A DNA stretch of 64,000 nt from NCBI GenBank assembly GCA_016700115.1, contig CP064999.1, positions 496,001-560,000 of the forward strand. The letters are read 5' to 3'. The translations under genes and the position numbers were made by a program. A model generated the notes under the pieces. That model was given only the letters and a program-made list of their open reading frames with translations, had not been told where the DNA came from and ran no database searches. The DNA comes from Sphingobacteriales bacterium. Its GTDB lineage: Bacteria > Bacteroidota > Bacteroidia > Chitinophagales > UBA2359. Positions within the stretch are counted from its first letter, which is position 1. Every line of letters begins with the position of its first letter. Below are positions 7,949 through 17,189 of this stretch, one piece after another.

Positions 7949-8917
7949 ATGGAACAAGAGATTGTATATACAGCATTGGAGGCATTGTATCAAACCACCG
8001 GCATTCATGCATATTTTAAGCCAAAAAAAACTTTGGATGGCGGTTTGGAAATAGTCTTGAATGGGCATAAGTATGAGTTTACCATAGAAGTAAAACGGGA
8101 ATTAAGAACTCATCAACTACAACAGGTCGAGGAGTATTTTCATCGTTATGATAACTTTTTACTTATTGCCAACCGTATTTTCCCAAAAATTAAAGAGGAA
8201 TTTAGGTATAAAGGAATCCCCTATATAGAGGCTAATGGAAATATTTTCTTGAAAAAGGAAGGACTCTTTCTATTTGTTGATACCCAAAAAACATTAGATA
8301 TAGAAAAAGGAAAAGGAAACAGGGCTTTTACCAAAACCGGGTTGAAAGTAGTGTTTTATTTATTGCAACACAAAGATGCTATCCATCTGCCACAACGGGA
8401 ATTGGCTAATTTGACAAATGTAGCCTTGGGAAATATTCCACAGGTGATAGAAGGGTTGAAAGAGACCGGTTATCTTATTCCCTTGAACAACAAAACCTAT
8501 GTATGGGAAAACAGAAAAGCTCTGCTGAATAGGTGGATAGCAGAATATGCCACAGTTTTGCGACCTAAATTGGTAAAAGAAAGATATACACTTAAAGAGA
8601 ATTGGAATGAATTAGCATTAGATAACCATAAAACAGTATGGGGCGGTGAGCCGGCAGCAGATATATTGACTAACCATTTACGTCCTGAAAAGTTTTTGAT
8701 TTACACTACAGAAAATCGAATGGATTTGATTAGAAACTACAAGTTAATACCGGATAAAAATGGAGAGGTGGAAGTATTGGAAATGTTTTGGAAGAACAAA
8801 ATAGAAAAAACAGCCCCCAAACTGTTGGTGTATGCTGATTTGATTTTGGAAGGAGGCAAACGAAATAAAGAAACAGCCGAAAAAATTTATCATGAGTACA
8901 TCGGGTCAAACCTATAA
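7949..8917 (+). CDS. AbiEi-family antitoxin / autorepressor of a type IV toxin-antitoxin system
   Basis: The 322-residue protein resembles the large AbiEi-type antitoxins of Bacteroidota. A N-terminal part (about 1-115) is followed by a winged-helix region near 125-180 (KTGLKVVFYLLQHKD, then LPQRELANLTNVALGNIPQVI, shown in parts), and a C-terminal effector domain. In type IV systems the antitoxin does not touch the toxin but counters its effect and represses the operon. The next gene overlaps this one by 26 bp and encodes a nucleotidyltransferase-fold toxin, which fixes the assignment. The promoter carries a four-half-site dyad. The two genes are bracketed by a ~215-bp direct repeat, suggesting movement as a cassette. 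Confidence 0.75.
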   Translation: MEQEIVYTALEALYQTTGIHAYFKPKKTLDGGLEIVLNGHKYEFTIEVKRELRTHQLQQVEEYFHRYDNFLLIANRIFPKIKEEFRYKGIPYIEANGNIFLKKEGLFLFVDTQKTLDIEKGKGNRAFTKTGLKVVFYLLQHKDAIHLPQRELANLTNVALGNIPQVIEGLKETGYLIPLNNKTYVWENRKALLNRWIAEYATVLRPKLVKERYTLKENWNELALDNHKTVWGGEPAADILTNHLRPEKFLIYTTENRMDLIRNYKLIPDKNGEVEVLEMFWKNKIEKTAPKLLVYADLILEGGKRNKETAEKIYHEYIGSNL

Positions 8918-9734
8918 GGAATTAGCTATACCCTACTTCAAAGAATCATTCGATTGTATTGATGAAGTAATGAAGAAGTTAAACATTCCCTATTATTTAA
9001 TTGGTGTAAGTGCTATTGCCTTAGAATTACTGAAGGAAGGAATAAATCCAAGCAGAGGTACCAAGGATATTGATTTTGCTGTATTGGTTTCAAGCTTTAC
9101 GGAATATGAACAAATAACTACTGAATTAGAAGCAAAGGGGTTCAAGAAAGTAAATGCTCCTTGGACTTTTTACTCCGATACGTTTAAGATTGCCATTGAT
9201 TTGTTGCCCTTTGGCGAAATAGAAAATGAATATACAGATAATTTCAATAAGCGATACACCGATTTGCATGTATTAGGCTTCCGTGAAGTAATGGAGGAAG
9301 CCATCCCTGTATATATAGAGGAGAAAATTGCCAACATACCTACACTTTCCGGCATGGTAATTTTAAAATTGATAGCATGGAGCGACCGCCCGGAAGAACG
9401 CGAAAATGACCTTTCGGATATTTTAAAAATAATTCAACACTACTACCGCTTGAAGTGGGATGAAATTGTAGAAAAACATTATGACATCTTGGACAAAGAC
9501 CCAATAGACCAGTTGCAGATTGCCGCAGAAGTATTGGGGAGAAATTCCAAAATGTATCTGCAAAAGTCCGAAGCCATATCAGCAAGGGTATTGAAAGTGT
9601 TAGAAACCAACTTGGAAGATGCTACAAAATCAGCCATTGCCAAAGAATGGGCAAGAAAATTAGATACAAATATTGAGTATGCATTTGAACTACTCCATAG
9701 ATTTCAAAAAGGAATAATACTTAAGGAAGATTAA
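8892..9734 (+). CDS. AbiEii-like nucleotidyltransferase toxin
   Basis: The 280-residue protein shows the signature of the DNA polymerase beta-like nucleotidyltransferase fold: IGVSAIALELL (residues 37-47) takes the place of the usual G-S motif, followed by RGTKDIDFAV with the paired acidic residues D59 and D61, and D103 in KIAIDLLPFG as the third acid. AbiEii-type toxins transfer nucleotides to RNA (some to tRNA acceptor ends) and stop growth, giving phage defence by abortive infection. The start overlaps the AbiEi-like gene by 26 bp, so translation is probably coupled. A helical C-terminal half follows. The canonical GS is altered to GVS, so activity should be checked. Confidence 0.75.
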   Translation: MSTSGQTYKELAIPYFKESFDCIDEVMKKLNIPYYLIGVSAIALELLKEGINPSRGTKDIDFAVLVSSFTEYEQITTELEAKGFKKVNAPWTFYSDTFKIAIDLLPFGEIENEYTDNFNKRYTDLHVLGFREVMEEAIPVYIEEKIANIPTLSGMVILKLIAWSDRPEERENDLSDILKIIQHYYRLKWDEIVEKHYDILDKDPIDQLQIAAEVLGRNSKMYLQKSEAISARVLKVLETNLEDATKSAIAKEWARKLDTNIEYAFELLHRFQKGIILKED

Positions 9735-10413
9735 AAACGCAGTCGGGTAACACGGGTATCTGTTGCACAACTACTCCAAAACCACTAAATACCCGGTATT
9801 CAAGAAAGTTACTTTAAAATTAAAAGCTTCTGCTGATTTGTAATCTACCCAATATTGACAAATAAGGATAATCTACATAAGCATCAATAAACCGCACAGG
9901 GTCATCGGCACCGATGCTACTCTCCAAACAGATTGTTTACATCTGCCGGCGGGAGGTTTCTTGAAGGTATGGCATGAAATAAAATTATGCTATTTTTATC
10001 ACGGCTTAGAATTTTATTGTATTTTTGTTACGGTATTTTTCACAGGCTGTCGTTGCCGGTAAGCGTATGACGACCCTGCAACCATGAAACAGATGACTAA
10101 ATATTGAAAATTAACACAACGACAAACCATTTTGACAGGCGACCAACATACAGACCATATTTCAAACGGACAGCGGGTAAGCCGACATTCATTGCCCTAC
10201 CCTTCTGTATCTTTATTTTTTCCTACCGCACATTTTTTTTATTCAATTTTATGCCGACCCGCAAACTTCAAATTGGCTTTAGACTCAACCGTACAAGCCA
10301 ACCCTTCAGACAAAAGCCAAAGATACATTTCTGCCAACCCCCTATAAAACGACACCAAATAACAAGTTAAATTTACAGTTATAGGAAATCTTAATTTTTG
10401 AAATAATAAAAAC
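9735..10413. other. Gene-free spacer between toxin-antitoxin and restriction modules
   Basis: No convincing gene. Besides repeat copy 2 it contains ~350 bp (10066-10413) with short open frames whose translations look unlike proteins (many Phe/Arg/Pro, no homology recognised). The last 40 bp before the Res ATG are A+T-rich and should hold its promoter; no clear TAnnTTTG box was seen. Confidence 0.6.
9848..10065. repeat. ~215-bp duplicated element, copy 2
   Basis: Direct repeat of 7616-7827, offset 2.23 kb. The core from CTCCAAACAGATTG to TTTTTATCACGGCTTA is almost unchanged, while the hairpin segment differs (AGCATCAATAAACCG...ACCGATGCT) but keeps AGCATC pairing with GATGCT. The end reads GGCTGTCGTTGCCGG then TAAGCG. 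It lies after the AbiEii-like gene and ~350 bp before the Res gene. Confidence 0.88.
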
Positions 10414-13400
10414 ATGAATTCGGATAACCCGATATTAAATAGTCCTTATGATGAACCGCTGCTGCACTATGCGACAGATGCGGACGGATCATTGAATTAT
10501 CAGGACATCAGACAAGACAGACGGATTTTCACTCCCGACATACAGGTTATGCCGACAAAGCAAGGCCCGCAATCTTCAATTTTTGAAGTGAACGACTTCG
10601 CCGCAGAATATGGCGAACACCTTATCAATCTTTGTCGCAAAGAAGTTGGCAAGTGGAGAGCAGAGAAATATCCCAACACGACAAGAGTAACAAAGGAACT
10701 TTTGTTGTTTTGGTTTGAAAACCCTGAACGGCACGCAGTAAAAAAATTATTCTTTGCACAACGTGAAGCCATTGAAACAGCCATTTGGATGAATGAAGTG
10801 GCCGGAAAATCAAATGCCGGACAAAACATTCTGAACATTATACGCAACGGACAAAAAACGGTAAGCCATAATCCAGAAGACCAATTGCCACGGCTTGCTT
10901 TTAAAATGGCAACAGGAACAGGCAAAACCGTTGTAATGGGTTGTTTAATACTGTATCACTATTTCAACCGACAGGAATACAAAAGCGATACCCGTTTTGC
11001 AGACTATTTTTTAATCGTTGCACCGGGTGTTACCATTAAAGACCGTTTGGGAGTTTTGTTTGTGGACACCAAAAACAAACAGAACAAAGAAGACTACTAT
11101 TTCCAAAGGGGCTTGGTGCCACAAAGTTCGGAACACCGATTGGAGAACCTGAATGCAAGATTGGTCATCACCAACTACCATACATTTGAACCTAAAAGTC
11201 TGCAAGGCAACAAGAGAAGCCCGTTTGATGGAAAGTTGAATGCAGAAGGAAAAAAGCAGGAAGCAAAGGAAGATTACTCACAAGTCATTCGCAGAATTTT
11301 AGGCAAATTCAAAAAAGACAGCCGGCTGTTAATTTTGAATGATGAAGCCCATCACTGCTACTTGCCAAAATCATCCGGGAAAACAGAAGACAATGAAGAA
11401 GCAGACGAAAATGAAAGAGCAGCCGTTTGGTTTACGGGGCTGAAAGAAATTTCACTTCGCTATAAACTTCAATGCGTTTACGACCTTTCGGCAACACCTT
11501 ACTATTTGAAAGGTTCGGGCTATACACCATATAGTTTATTCCCTTGGGTGGTTTCTGATTTTGGATTGATTGAAGCCATAGAAAGCGGTTTGGTTAAAAT
11601 TCCATTCCTGCCCGAAAGCGACAATACACAAGAAATCACCCAAGCCAAATTGCGCGACATTTACGACCATGTAAAAGATGAATTACCACGCAAAGGACAA
11701 CGCAAGAAAAAATCTGAAGCAAAAGAAGAAGGCACAACGCTGAAAGAAGCACCCCCAAAACTGCCGGCATTGGTAAAAGGTGCATTAGACCAGTTTTACA
11801 ATCATTACAAAGATTATTTTGACGGGCAGCGAAAGCAGAATGAAGAAAAACGAAATCTGTTTTCTGCACCGCCTGTTTTTATTGTGGTTTGCAACAACAC
11901 TTCTGTTTCAAAAGAAGTGTATAAATACATTGCAGGTTATGAATTTGAAAATGAAAACGGTGAATTGGTAACCGTTTCAGGAGCAAAAGACCTGTTCAGC
12001 AATTACGACTCTGTTACCCAAAAAGCATTGAAACGTCCGCCAACTTTGTTGATTGACAGTGATGCACTGGAAAACAGCGATCAGGTGAATGATGATTTCA
12101 AAAAGATTTTTGCGTCTGAAATAGAAGAATTCAAAAGAGATTATGCCCGGATTCACGGACAAGGAAGTGCCGAACTGATTACCGATGCTCAAATTTTGCG
12201 TGAAGTAGTAAACACCGTTGGCAAGCAAGGAAAATTAGGTGCTCATATTCGTTGTGTAGTTTCCGTTTCCATGCTCACCGAAGGTTGGGATGCCAATACC
12301 GTAACCCACATCATGGGTATTCGCAAATTCGGTTCTCAATTGCTTTGTGAACAGGTGGCCGGTCGTGCCTTACGCAGAATGAATTACTTTTTACAGGGGT
12401 ATGATAAAGAAGGGAATCCCACCAACGACAAACGAAAAACTGTGGTGGAGAAATTCCCGCCTGAATATGCTCACATCATTGGCGTTCCTTTCAAATTGTT
12501 CAAAGGCGGCAAATCGGTTCAGCCGCCACAACCTGTTGATCTTAAGCACATTTATGCCCTGCCCGAAAGGCAGGAAAAACACGAAATCACCTTCCCAAAT
12601 GTGGTGGGTTATCGGGTTGAAAGTGCAGGAAATGAATTGAAATATGATTACAGCAAAGTTGAAAACTTTGAGGTAGTGTGTTCCGATTTTCCTTTACAAA
12701 CTACAATGGGTTCTGCATTTCTACCCAAAGAAGAAAAACTGAAAGTGCAAAGTGTATTTGAAAAAAGGAAACAGGAAATCATATATCTGCTCACCAAAGA
12801 ATTGATTAATTACCATTTTAGTGATGACGACCAAAACCCAAAGTTTCAATACTTCGGCAAGCTGAAAGAAATTATAGGATACTGGTATGACCACAAAGTG
12901 GTGCTGATTGGAGAAAAAGACGAGAAGTATAAAAAGCTACTCTATTTCAACGAGCCGAAAATTATGGCAGACCATATTCGCAGGGGCATCAATCCACACA
13001 TTAACACGGCCGAGTTTATTCGTCCTGTTTTCAACTACTACAACAAGTTCAGCAGCACCAGATATGTGAATGGCAATACCACCAAAAATGTTTACGCCAC
13101 AGAAAAAAGCCATGTAAACTATGTGGTTGCCGACACAGAAACCTGGGAACAAATTGCGGCCAAAACTTTGGAAGAATTGCCATACGTAGAAAGCTATGTG
13201 AAAAATGCTTTTCTCGGTTTTGTTATTCCTTATGTGAAAGAAGGCAGGGACAAACAGTATTTTCCCGATTTTTTAGTTCGCATTAACACTAAGCACCGGC
13301 CACTAACCACTAAAATCTTAATCATTGAAATTACAGGCATGAGCAAGGACAAGGAAGAAAAGAAATGGTTTGTAGAAAACCGTTGGCTGCCTGCAGTAAA

Positions 13401-13512
13401 CGCAATGAAAGACAAATACGAATATCCCGAATGGCATTTTATTGAAATTGCCAACGACATCAGAAACATTAAAAACCAGTTGATTGAAAAAATCCAAAGC
13501 ATCTGTTCATGA
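10414..13512 (+). CDS. Type III-like restriction enzyme, helicase-nuclease (Res) subunit
   Basis: The 1032-residue protein is a superfamily 2 helicase with a C-terminal nuclease. Motif I is ATGTGKT (166-172), motif II is D310-E-A-H with a second His after it, then DLSATPYY as motif III, LTEGWDANTV, and motif VI in EQVAGRALRR (R651, R654). The C-terminal region has PDFLV (D952) and LIIEITG (E972), the pattern of a PD-(D/E)xK nuclease, but the third residue is Thr rather than Lys. The protein would translocate on DNA and cut unmodified sites with the Mod subunit encoded 830 bp further on. It resembles the large Res proteins sometimes called the BPTD_3080 family (from memory). It overlaps the DinD gene by 4 bp (ATGA). 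Confidence 0.88.
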   Translation: MNSDNPILNSPYDEPLLHYATDADGSLNYQDIRQDRRIFTPDIQVMPTKQGPQSSIFEVNDFAAEYGEHLINLCRKEVGKWRAEKYPNTTRVTKELLLFWFENPERHAVKKLFFAQREAIETAIWMNEVAGKSNAGQNILNIIRNGQKTVSHNPEDQLPRLAFKMATGTGKTVVMGCLILYHYFNRQEYKSDTRFADYFLIVAPGVTIKDRLGVLFVDTKNKQNKEDYYFQRGLVPQSSEHRLENLNARLVITNYHTFEPKSLQGNKRSPFDGKLNAEGKKQEAKEDYSQVIRRILGKFKKDSRLLILNDEAHHCYLPKSSGKTEDNEEADENERAAVWFTGLKEISLRYKLQCVYDLSATPYYLKGSGYTPYSLFPWVVSDFGLIEAIESGLVKIPFLPESDNTQEITQAKLRDIYDHVKDELPRKGQRKKKSEAKEEGTTLKEAPPKLPALVKGALDQFYNHYKDYFDGQRKQNEEKRNLFSAPPVFIVVCNNTSVSKEVYKYIAGYEFENENGELVTVSGAKDLFSNYDSVTQKALKRPPTLLIDSDALENSDQVNDDFKKIFASEIEEFKRDYARIHGQGSAELITDAQILREVVNTVGKQGKLGAHIRCVVSVSMLTEGWDANTVTHIMGIRKFGSQLLCEQVAGRALRRMNYFLQGYDKEGNPTNDKRKTVVEKFPPEYAHIIGVPFKLFKGGKSVQPPQPVDLKHIYALPERQEKHEITFPNVVGYRVESAGNELKYDYSKVENFEVVCSDFPLQTTMGSAFLPKEEKLKVQSVFEKRKQEIIYLLTKELINYHFSDDDQNPKFQYFGKLKEIIGYWYDHKVVLIGEKDEKYKKLLYFNEPKIMADHIRRGINPHINTAEFIRPVFNYYNKFSSTRYVNGNTTKNVYATEKSHVNYVVADTETWEQIAAKTLEELPYVESYVKNAFLGFVIPYVKEGRDKQYFPDFLVRINTKHRPLTTKILIIEITGMSKDKEEKKWFVENRWLPAVNAMKDKYEYPEWHFIEIANDIRNIKNQLIEKIQSICS

Positions 13513-14360
13513 AAAAAGAATTGATACAACAGCTTTTCGAAAGGTTTGAGCAGGCCTGTTACCTTTTTCAGGGAATTGAGTGCTGGAGCGCCAGGGAACT
13601 GCAGGTTATCTTCGGATATACCGAATGGAGAAATTTTCAGAAAGTAATTGAAAAAGCAAGAGCCGCATGCCAGGGTAGCGGAATACCGGTATCTGACCAT
13701 TTTGTTGAAATCAACAAAATGGTGGAAATAGGCAGCGGAACAAAAAGAGAAATTGAAGATGTAGCCCTGACCCGCTATGCCTGTTACCTGATAGCCCAGA
13801 ATGGCGACCCCGGCAAAAACGAAGTGGCGTTTGCACAAACCTACTTTGCCGTTCAAACCCGCAAACAGGAAATTATCGAACAGCGTTTGCTGGATATTGC
13901 CAGGGTGTCTGCAAGGGAGAAACTCAGCAAAAGTGAAAAGAAATTATCAGGTATTATCTATGAACGGGGAGTAGATGAGCGGGGCTTTGCCATCATCCGC
14001 AGTAAAGGCGACCAGGCGTTATTTGGCGGTTTTAGTACCAACGATATGAAACGAAAGTTGGCTATACCCGATAACCGGCCCCTGGCCGACTTCCTGCCTA
14101 CACTGACTATAAAAGCAAAAGATTTTGCCACCGAACTCACAAGCCACAATACGATTGAAAAAGATTTGAAAGGCGAACAGCAGATTTCGGTTGAGCATGT
14201 GGAGAACAATAAAGCAGTTAGAAAAATGCTGCTTGAACGGGGTGTAAAGCCCGAAAACCTCCCATTGGCCGAGGATATTAAAAAACTACAGCGCAAACTT
14301 CAGGGTGATGAAAAAAATGTACTGAAAGAAGCCAAATTCAACAATGGCAAAAAGAAATAA
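13509..14360 (+). CDS. dinD: DinD-like DNA damage-inducible protein
   Basis: This 283-residue protein matches DinD: the N-terminal BRO/KilA-N-like segment CWSARELQVIFGYTEWRNF, then KMVEIGSGTKREIEDVALTRYACYLIAQN (quoted as family features) and a helical C-terminus. E. coli DinD is SOS-induced and can inhibit RecA filaments. Here it begins inside the end of the Res gene (ATGA overlap) and its end overlaps the Mod gene by 17 bp, so the three are one operon. Its presence between Res and Mod suggests a role in the restriction response to damaged or cleaved DNA, or in blocking repair of restricted DNA; both are inference. No LexA site was recognised in front of it. Confidence 0.88.
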   Translation: MKKELIQQLFERFEQACYLFQGIECWSARELQVIFGYTEWRNFQKVIEKARAACQGSGIPVSDHFVEINKMVEIGSGTKREIEDVALTRYACYLIAQNGDPGKNEVAFAQTYFAVQTRKQEIIEQRLLDIARVSAREKLSKSEKKLSGIIYERGVDERGFAIIRSKGDQALFGGFSTNDMKRKLAIPDNRPLADFLPTLTIKAKDFATELTSHNTIEKDLKGEQQISVEHVENNKAVRKMLLERGVKPENLPLAEDIKKLQRKLQGDEKNVLKEAKFNNGKKK

Positions 14361-16929
14361 CATGGCAAAGAAAATAGAAAGCATCAAGTATAATAATGAC
14401 AAACGGGCACATATACCCAGCAAAGAAGAAGCGGGCTATGAAGAGGTCAGCCCGAAAGTGCAGCAGGGTAAGAAAACCCTTGAACTGCCCAAAAACCCTG
14501 TGGTGCATCGTGGGCAAGACCCGGAGTTATTTTGGCTGAACAAATACGACAATGACGACCGTGAAAATTTGTTGCGGGTGGACATACGCAGCTTATACCG
14601 CCACGAACACATTGCCCCCGAAACGCTGATTAAAAACCTGTACAAACTAATTGAGCCGCCAAGCAACCAAATGGATTTGTTTAGCGCAAACGAACTGTTT
14701 GGCAATGCCTTGGATAAAGACGAATTAGAAAAAGTGAGCCAGTACTACCAACATCAGGACGGCTGGACTAACCGCCTCATTCAGGGAGACAGCCAGCTGG
14801 TAATGGCAAGCTTGTTAGAGCGCGAAGGCATGGCAGGCAAAGTGCAAACCATTTATTTTGACCCACCGTATGGCATTAAATATGGAAGCAATTGGCAAGT
14901 AAAATTGAACAACCGTGATGTAAAAGACGGCAATGATGAAGCGCTAACAGGAGAACCTGAACAGATAAAAGCCTTTCGTGACACTTGGGAATTGGGCATT
15001 CATTCTTACCTTTCTTACTTGCGTGACCGTTTATTGATTGCAAAAGAACTGCTCACTGAAAGTGGAAGTTGCTTTGTGCAGATTAGTGATGAAAATGTTC
15101 ACCTTGTTCGAAGCATAATGGATGAGGTTTTTGGGAGTGAGAATTTTATTGTTACGATAAATGTACAGAAAACTGGTGGTTTACCTGGTAAGTATTTAAC
15201 AGGAACTGTAGATTACATTATCTGGTACTCCAAGAACAAAGATAATGTAAAGTATAGACAATTATATCTTAAACGGGAGATAGGTGATACTTCTCTTGAT
15301 AGATATGACATGTTAATGTTTAACGATGGAACAACAAGACGAATGAAGCCCGAAGAAATAAAAACAGGTGTTTTTCCAGAAAACGGAAAAAGATACCAAT
15401 TAGGTGCATTATACTCAGATGGTGCAGCAAGTTATGACCAATCATTTGAATTTAAGGGCGGAATTTATAAACCTAGAAGTGGAAAACATTGGTCAACACA
15501 TTTGGATGGTATGCAAAAATTAGCAAACAAAAACAGGATTGAAATTATGGGATCTGTTTTAAGATATAGACGCTTTGTTGATGATTTCAATTTTGTTCCT
15601 ATTACTGATAGGTGGGATGCTGTTCAGTTAGGAACTCAGAAGTTATATGTAGTTCAAACATCAGAGAAGGCAATCCAACGCTGTATCTTGATGTCAACAG
15701 ACCCTGGCGATTTGATTTTAGATCCAACCTGTGGCAGCGGCACAACAGCTTTTGTTGCCGAGCAATGGGGCAGACGCTGGATAACCATTGACACCAGCAG
15801 AATTGCCTTAAACATTTCCAAACAGCGTTTAATGACGAGTGTTTTTCCGTATTACAAACTCTATGACGAAACAAGTGATGATATTAGGCAAGGGTTTATT
15901 TATAAAACTGTTCCGCATATTACGCTTAAAAGTTTGGCGAATGATGAACCACCAGCAACAGAAACTTTGTATGATAGACCCGAAATTGACAACAAAAAAC
16001 TACGGGTAAGTGGTCCGTTCACAGTTGAAACTTTGCAGAACTTTGAACCAACTGCCCCCGAAGAATTGGAAGAAGAAGCCAAGTCAGCCGAAGACGCAAC
16101 GGTATTTGAAGAAACGGTAAAACAGCATCTTGTAAGTGCAGGCATCAAAAACGGCAGAAAAGATGAACAGGTCGTTTTTTCAAGAGTAGAATTATTGAGC
16201 CATCCTTACCTACATGCCGAAGGTTTTTATATGAACGGCACAGGCGAGAAAAAAGCATACATCCATATTGGGCCAAAGTTTGGCACAGTTAGTAAAAATG
16301 CCGTAAATGAAGCGGTCAAAGAATGTCGTTTGCGTGGAGATGCACAATGGCTTATCATACTTGGTTTCAGTTTTGAAAGCGATATTGAAGGCACTACCCA
16401 AACCATGAACATGGGTAAATTTGAAGTAACAAAAGCCCGTATTCATGACGATTTGATGCAAGACGGTTTGAAGAAAAAACCGGGCAAGAGTGCTGCTAGT
16501 TTCGTTACTATTGGCGAACTCGACATTGCTTTGTACAAGGACGGCAAAACCGTTTCAGTAGAAATACAGGGACTGGATATTTACGACCCTATCAAAGACG
16601 AAGTAAAAGCCCGAAATGTATCAGACATTGCTTACTGGATGGTAGATGATGACTATGACGGCAGCAACTTTATAGTTAAGCAGGTTTTCTTCTGCGGTGG
16701 CGACAAAGACGAGTTTGACAAATGGAAGAAAGGTTTGGAAAGTCTTGCCAAAGACAGCACCAAGAAGAAGGTAGAGAAAACCCTGAAAATTGAAATTGAC
16801 GATGAAGCCTTTGACCGTCTTTACGGCCACATTTCGCATCCGATAGAAGTGAAAAAGCAAGGGCAGAAAATTGCCGTTCGGGTCATTTCGCAATTTGGGG
16901 AAGAAACGACTAAAGTGTTAACGGTGTAA
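14344..16929 (+). CDS. Site-specific DNA methyltransferase, type III Mod-like
   Basis: The 861-residue protein carries DPPY (173-176, in TIYFDPPYGIKYG) before DPTCGSGTT (460-468), the motif order of beta-class N6-adenine/N4-cytosine methyltransferases, which includes type III Mod. About 290 residues between the motifs are the target recognition domain, and a ~300-residue C-terminal extension follows. It should methylate the site protecting host DNA and give specificity to the Res subunit. The start could be 14344 or the second ATG at 14362; both are compatible. It overlaps DinD by 17 bp. The DNA from about 15100 to 15690, coding the recognition domain, looks more A+T-rich than its flanks, a sign of domain exchange. 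Confidence 0.9.
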   Translation: MAKRNNMAKKIESIKYNNDKRAHIPSKEEAGYEEVSPKVQQGKKTLELPKNPVVHRGQDPELFWLNKYDNDDRENLLRVDIRSLYRHEHIAPETLIKNLYKLIEPPSNQMDLFSANELFGNALDKDELEKVSQYYQHQDGWTNRLIQGDSQLVMASLLEREGMAGKVQTIYFDPPYGIKYGSNWQVKLNNRDVKDGNDEALTGEPEQIKAFRDTWELGIHSYLSYLRDRLLIAKELLTESGSCFVQISDENVHLVRSIMDEVFGSENFIVTINVQKTGGLPGKYLTGTVDYIIWYSKNKDNVKYRQLYLKREIGDTSLDRYDMLMFNDGTTRRMKPEEIKTGVFPENGKRYQLGALYSDGAASYDQSFEFKGGIYKPRSGKHWSTHLDGMQKLANKNRIEIMGSVLRYRRFVDDFNFVPITDRWDAVQLGTQKLYVVQTSEKAIQRCILMSTDPGDLILDPTCGSGTTAFVAEQWGRRWITIDTSRIALNISKQRLMTSVFPYYKLYDETSDDIRQGFIYKTVPHITLKSLANDEPPATETLYDRPEIDNKKLRVSGPFTVETLQNFEPTAPEELEEEAKSAEDATVFEETVKQHLVSAGIKNGRKDEQVVFSRVELLSHPYLHAEGFYMNGTGEKKAYIHIGPKFGTVSKNAVNEAVKECRLRGDAQWLIILGFSFESDIEGTTQTMNMGKFEVTKARIHDDLMQDGLKKKPGKSAASFVTIGELDIALYKDGKTVSVEIQGLDIYDPIKDEVKARNVSDIAYWMVDDDYDGSNFIVKQVFFCGGDKDEFDKWKKGLESLAKDSTKKKVEKTLKIEIDDEAFDRLYGHISHPIEVKKQGQKIAVRVISQFGEETTKVLTV

Positions 16930-17045
16930 TAGATATTCGAGATTTTAATTTAGCAGCTTGATAGAAAAAATTGTTGTAGGGTTGTTTGCAGATTAAGTTC
17001 AGTATTAACAGACAAAAAACATGTTTTATCTGTATAAGTCGGGCT

Positions 17046-17070
17046 ATTCATCAGTGCTTAAAGGGATTGT
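17046..17070. repeat. Right boundary direct repeat of the island (25 bp)
   Basis: ATTCATCAGTGCTTA then AAGGGATTGT; 23 of 25 bases equal 7517-7541. It lies 116 bp after the Mod stop codon and 119 bp before the TfoX-like gene. Confidence 0.55.
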
Positions 17071-17189
17071 ATTAGTTTCTCTGTTGCGGTGAAATAGTGA
17101 GTGTGTTTTTGATAATCTGGGGTGATTGTTATTTTTAGTGCGGGAAAAATTAGAATACATTTATAATCCGAAACAAAAATTTGAACGAT

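Noticed and set aside
10104..10370. Open frames of 88 and 71 codons before the Res gene
   Set aside because: Composition is unlike protein, two frames overlap with no preference, no start context; treated as spacer.
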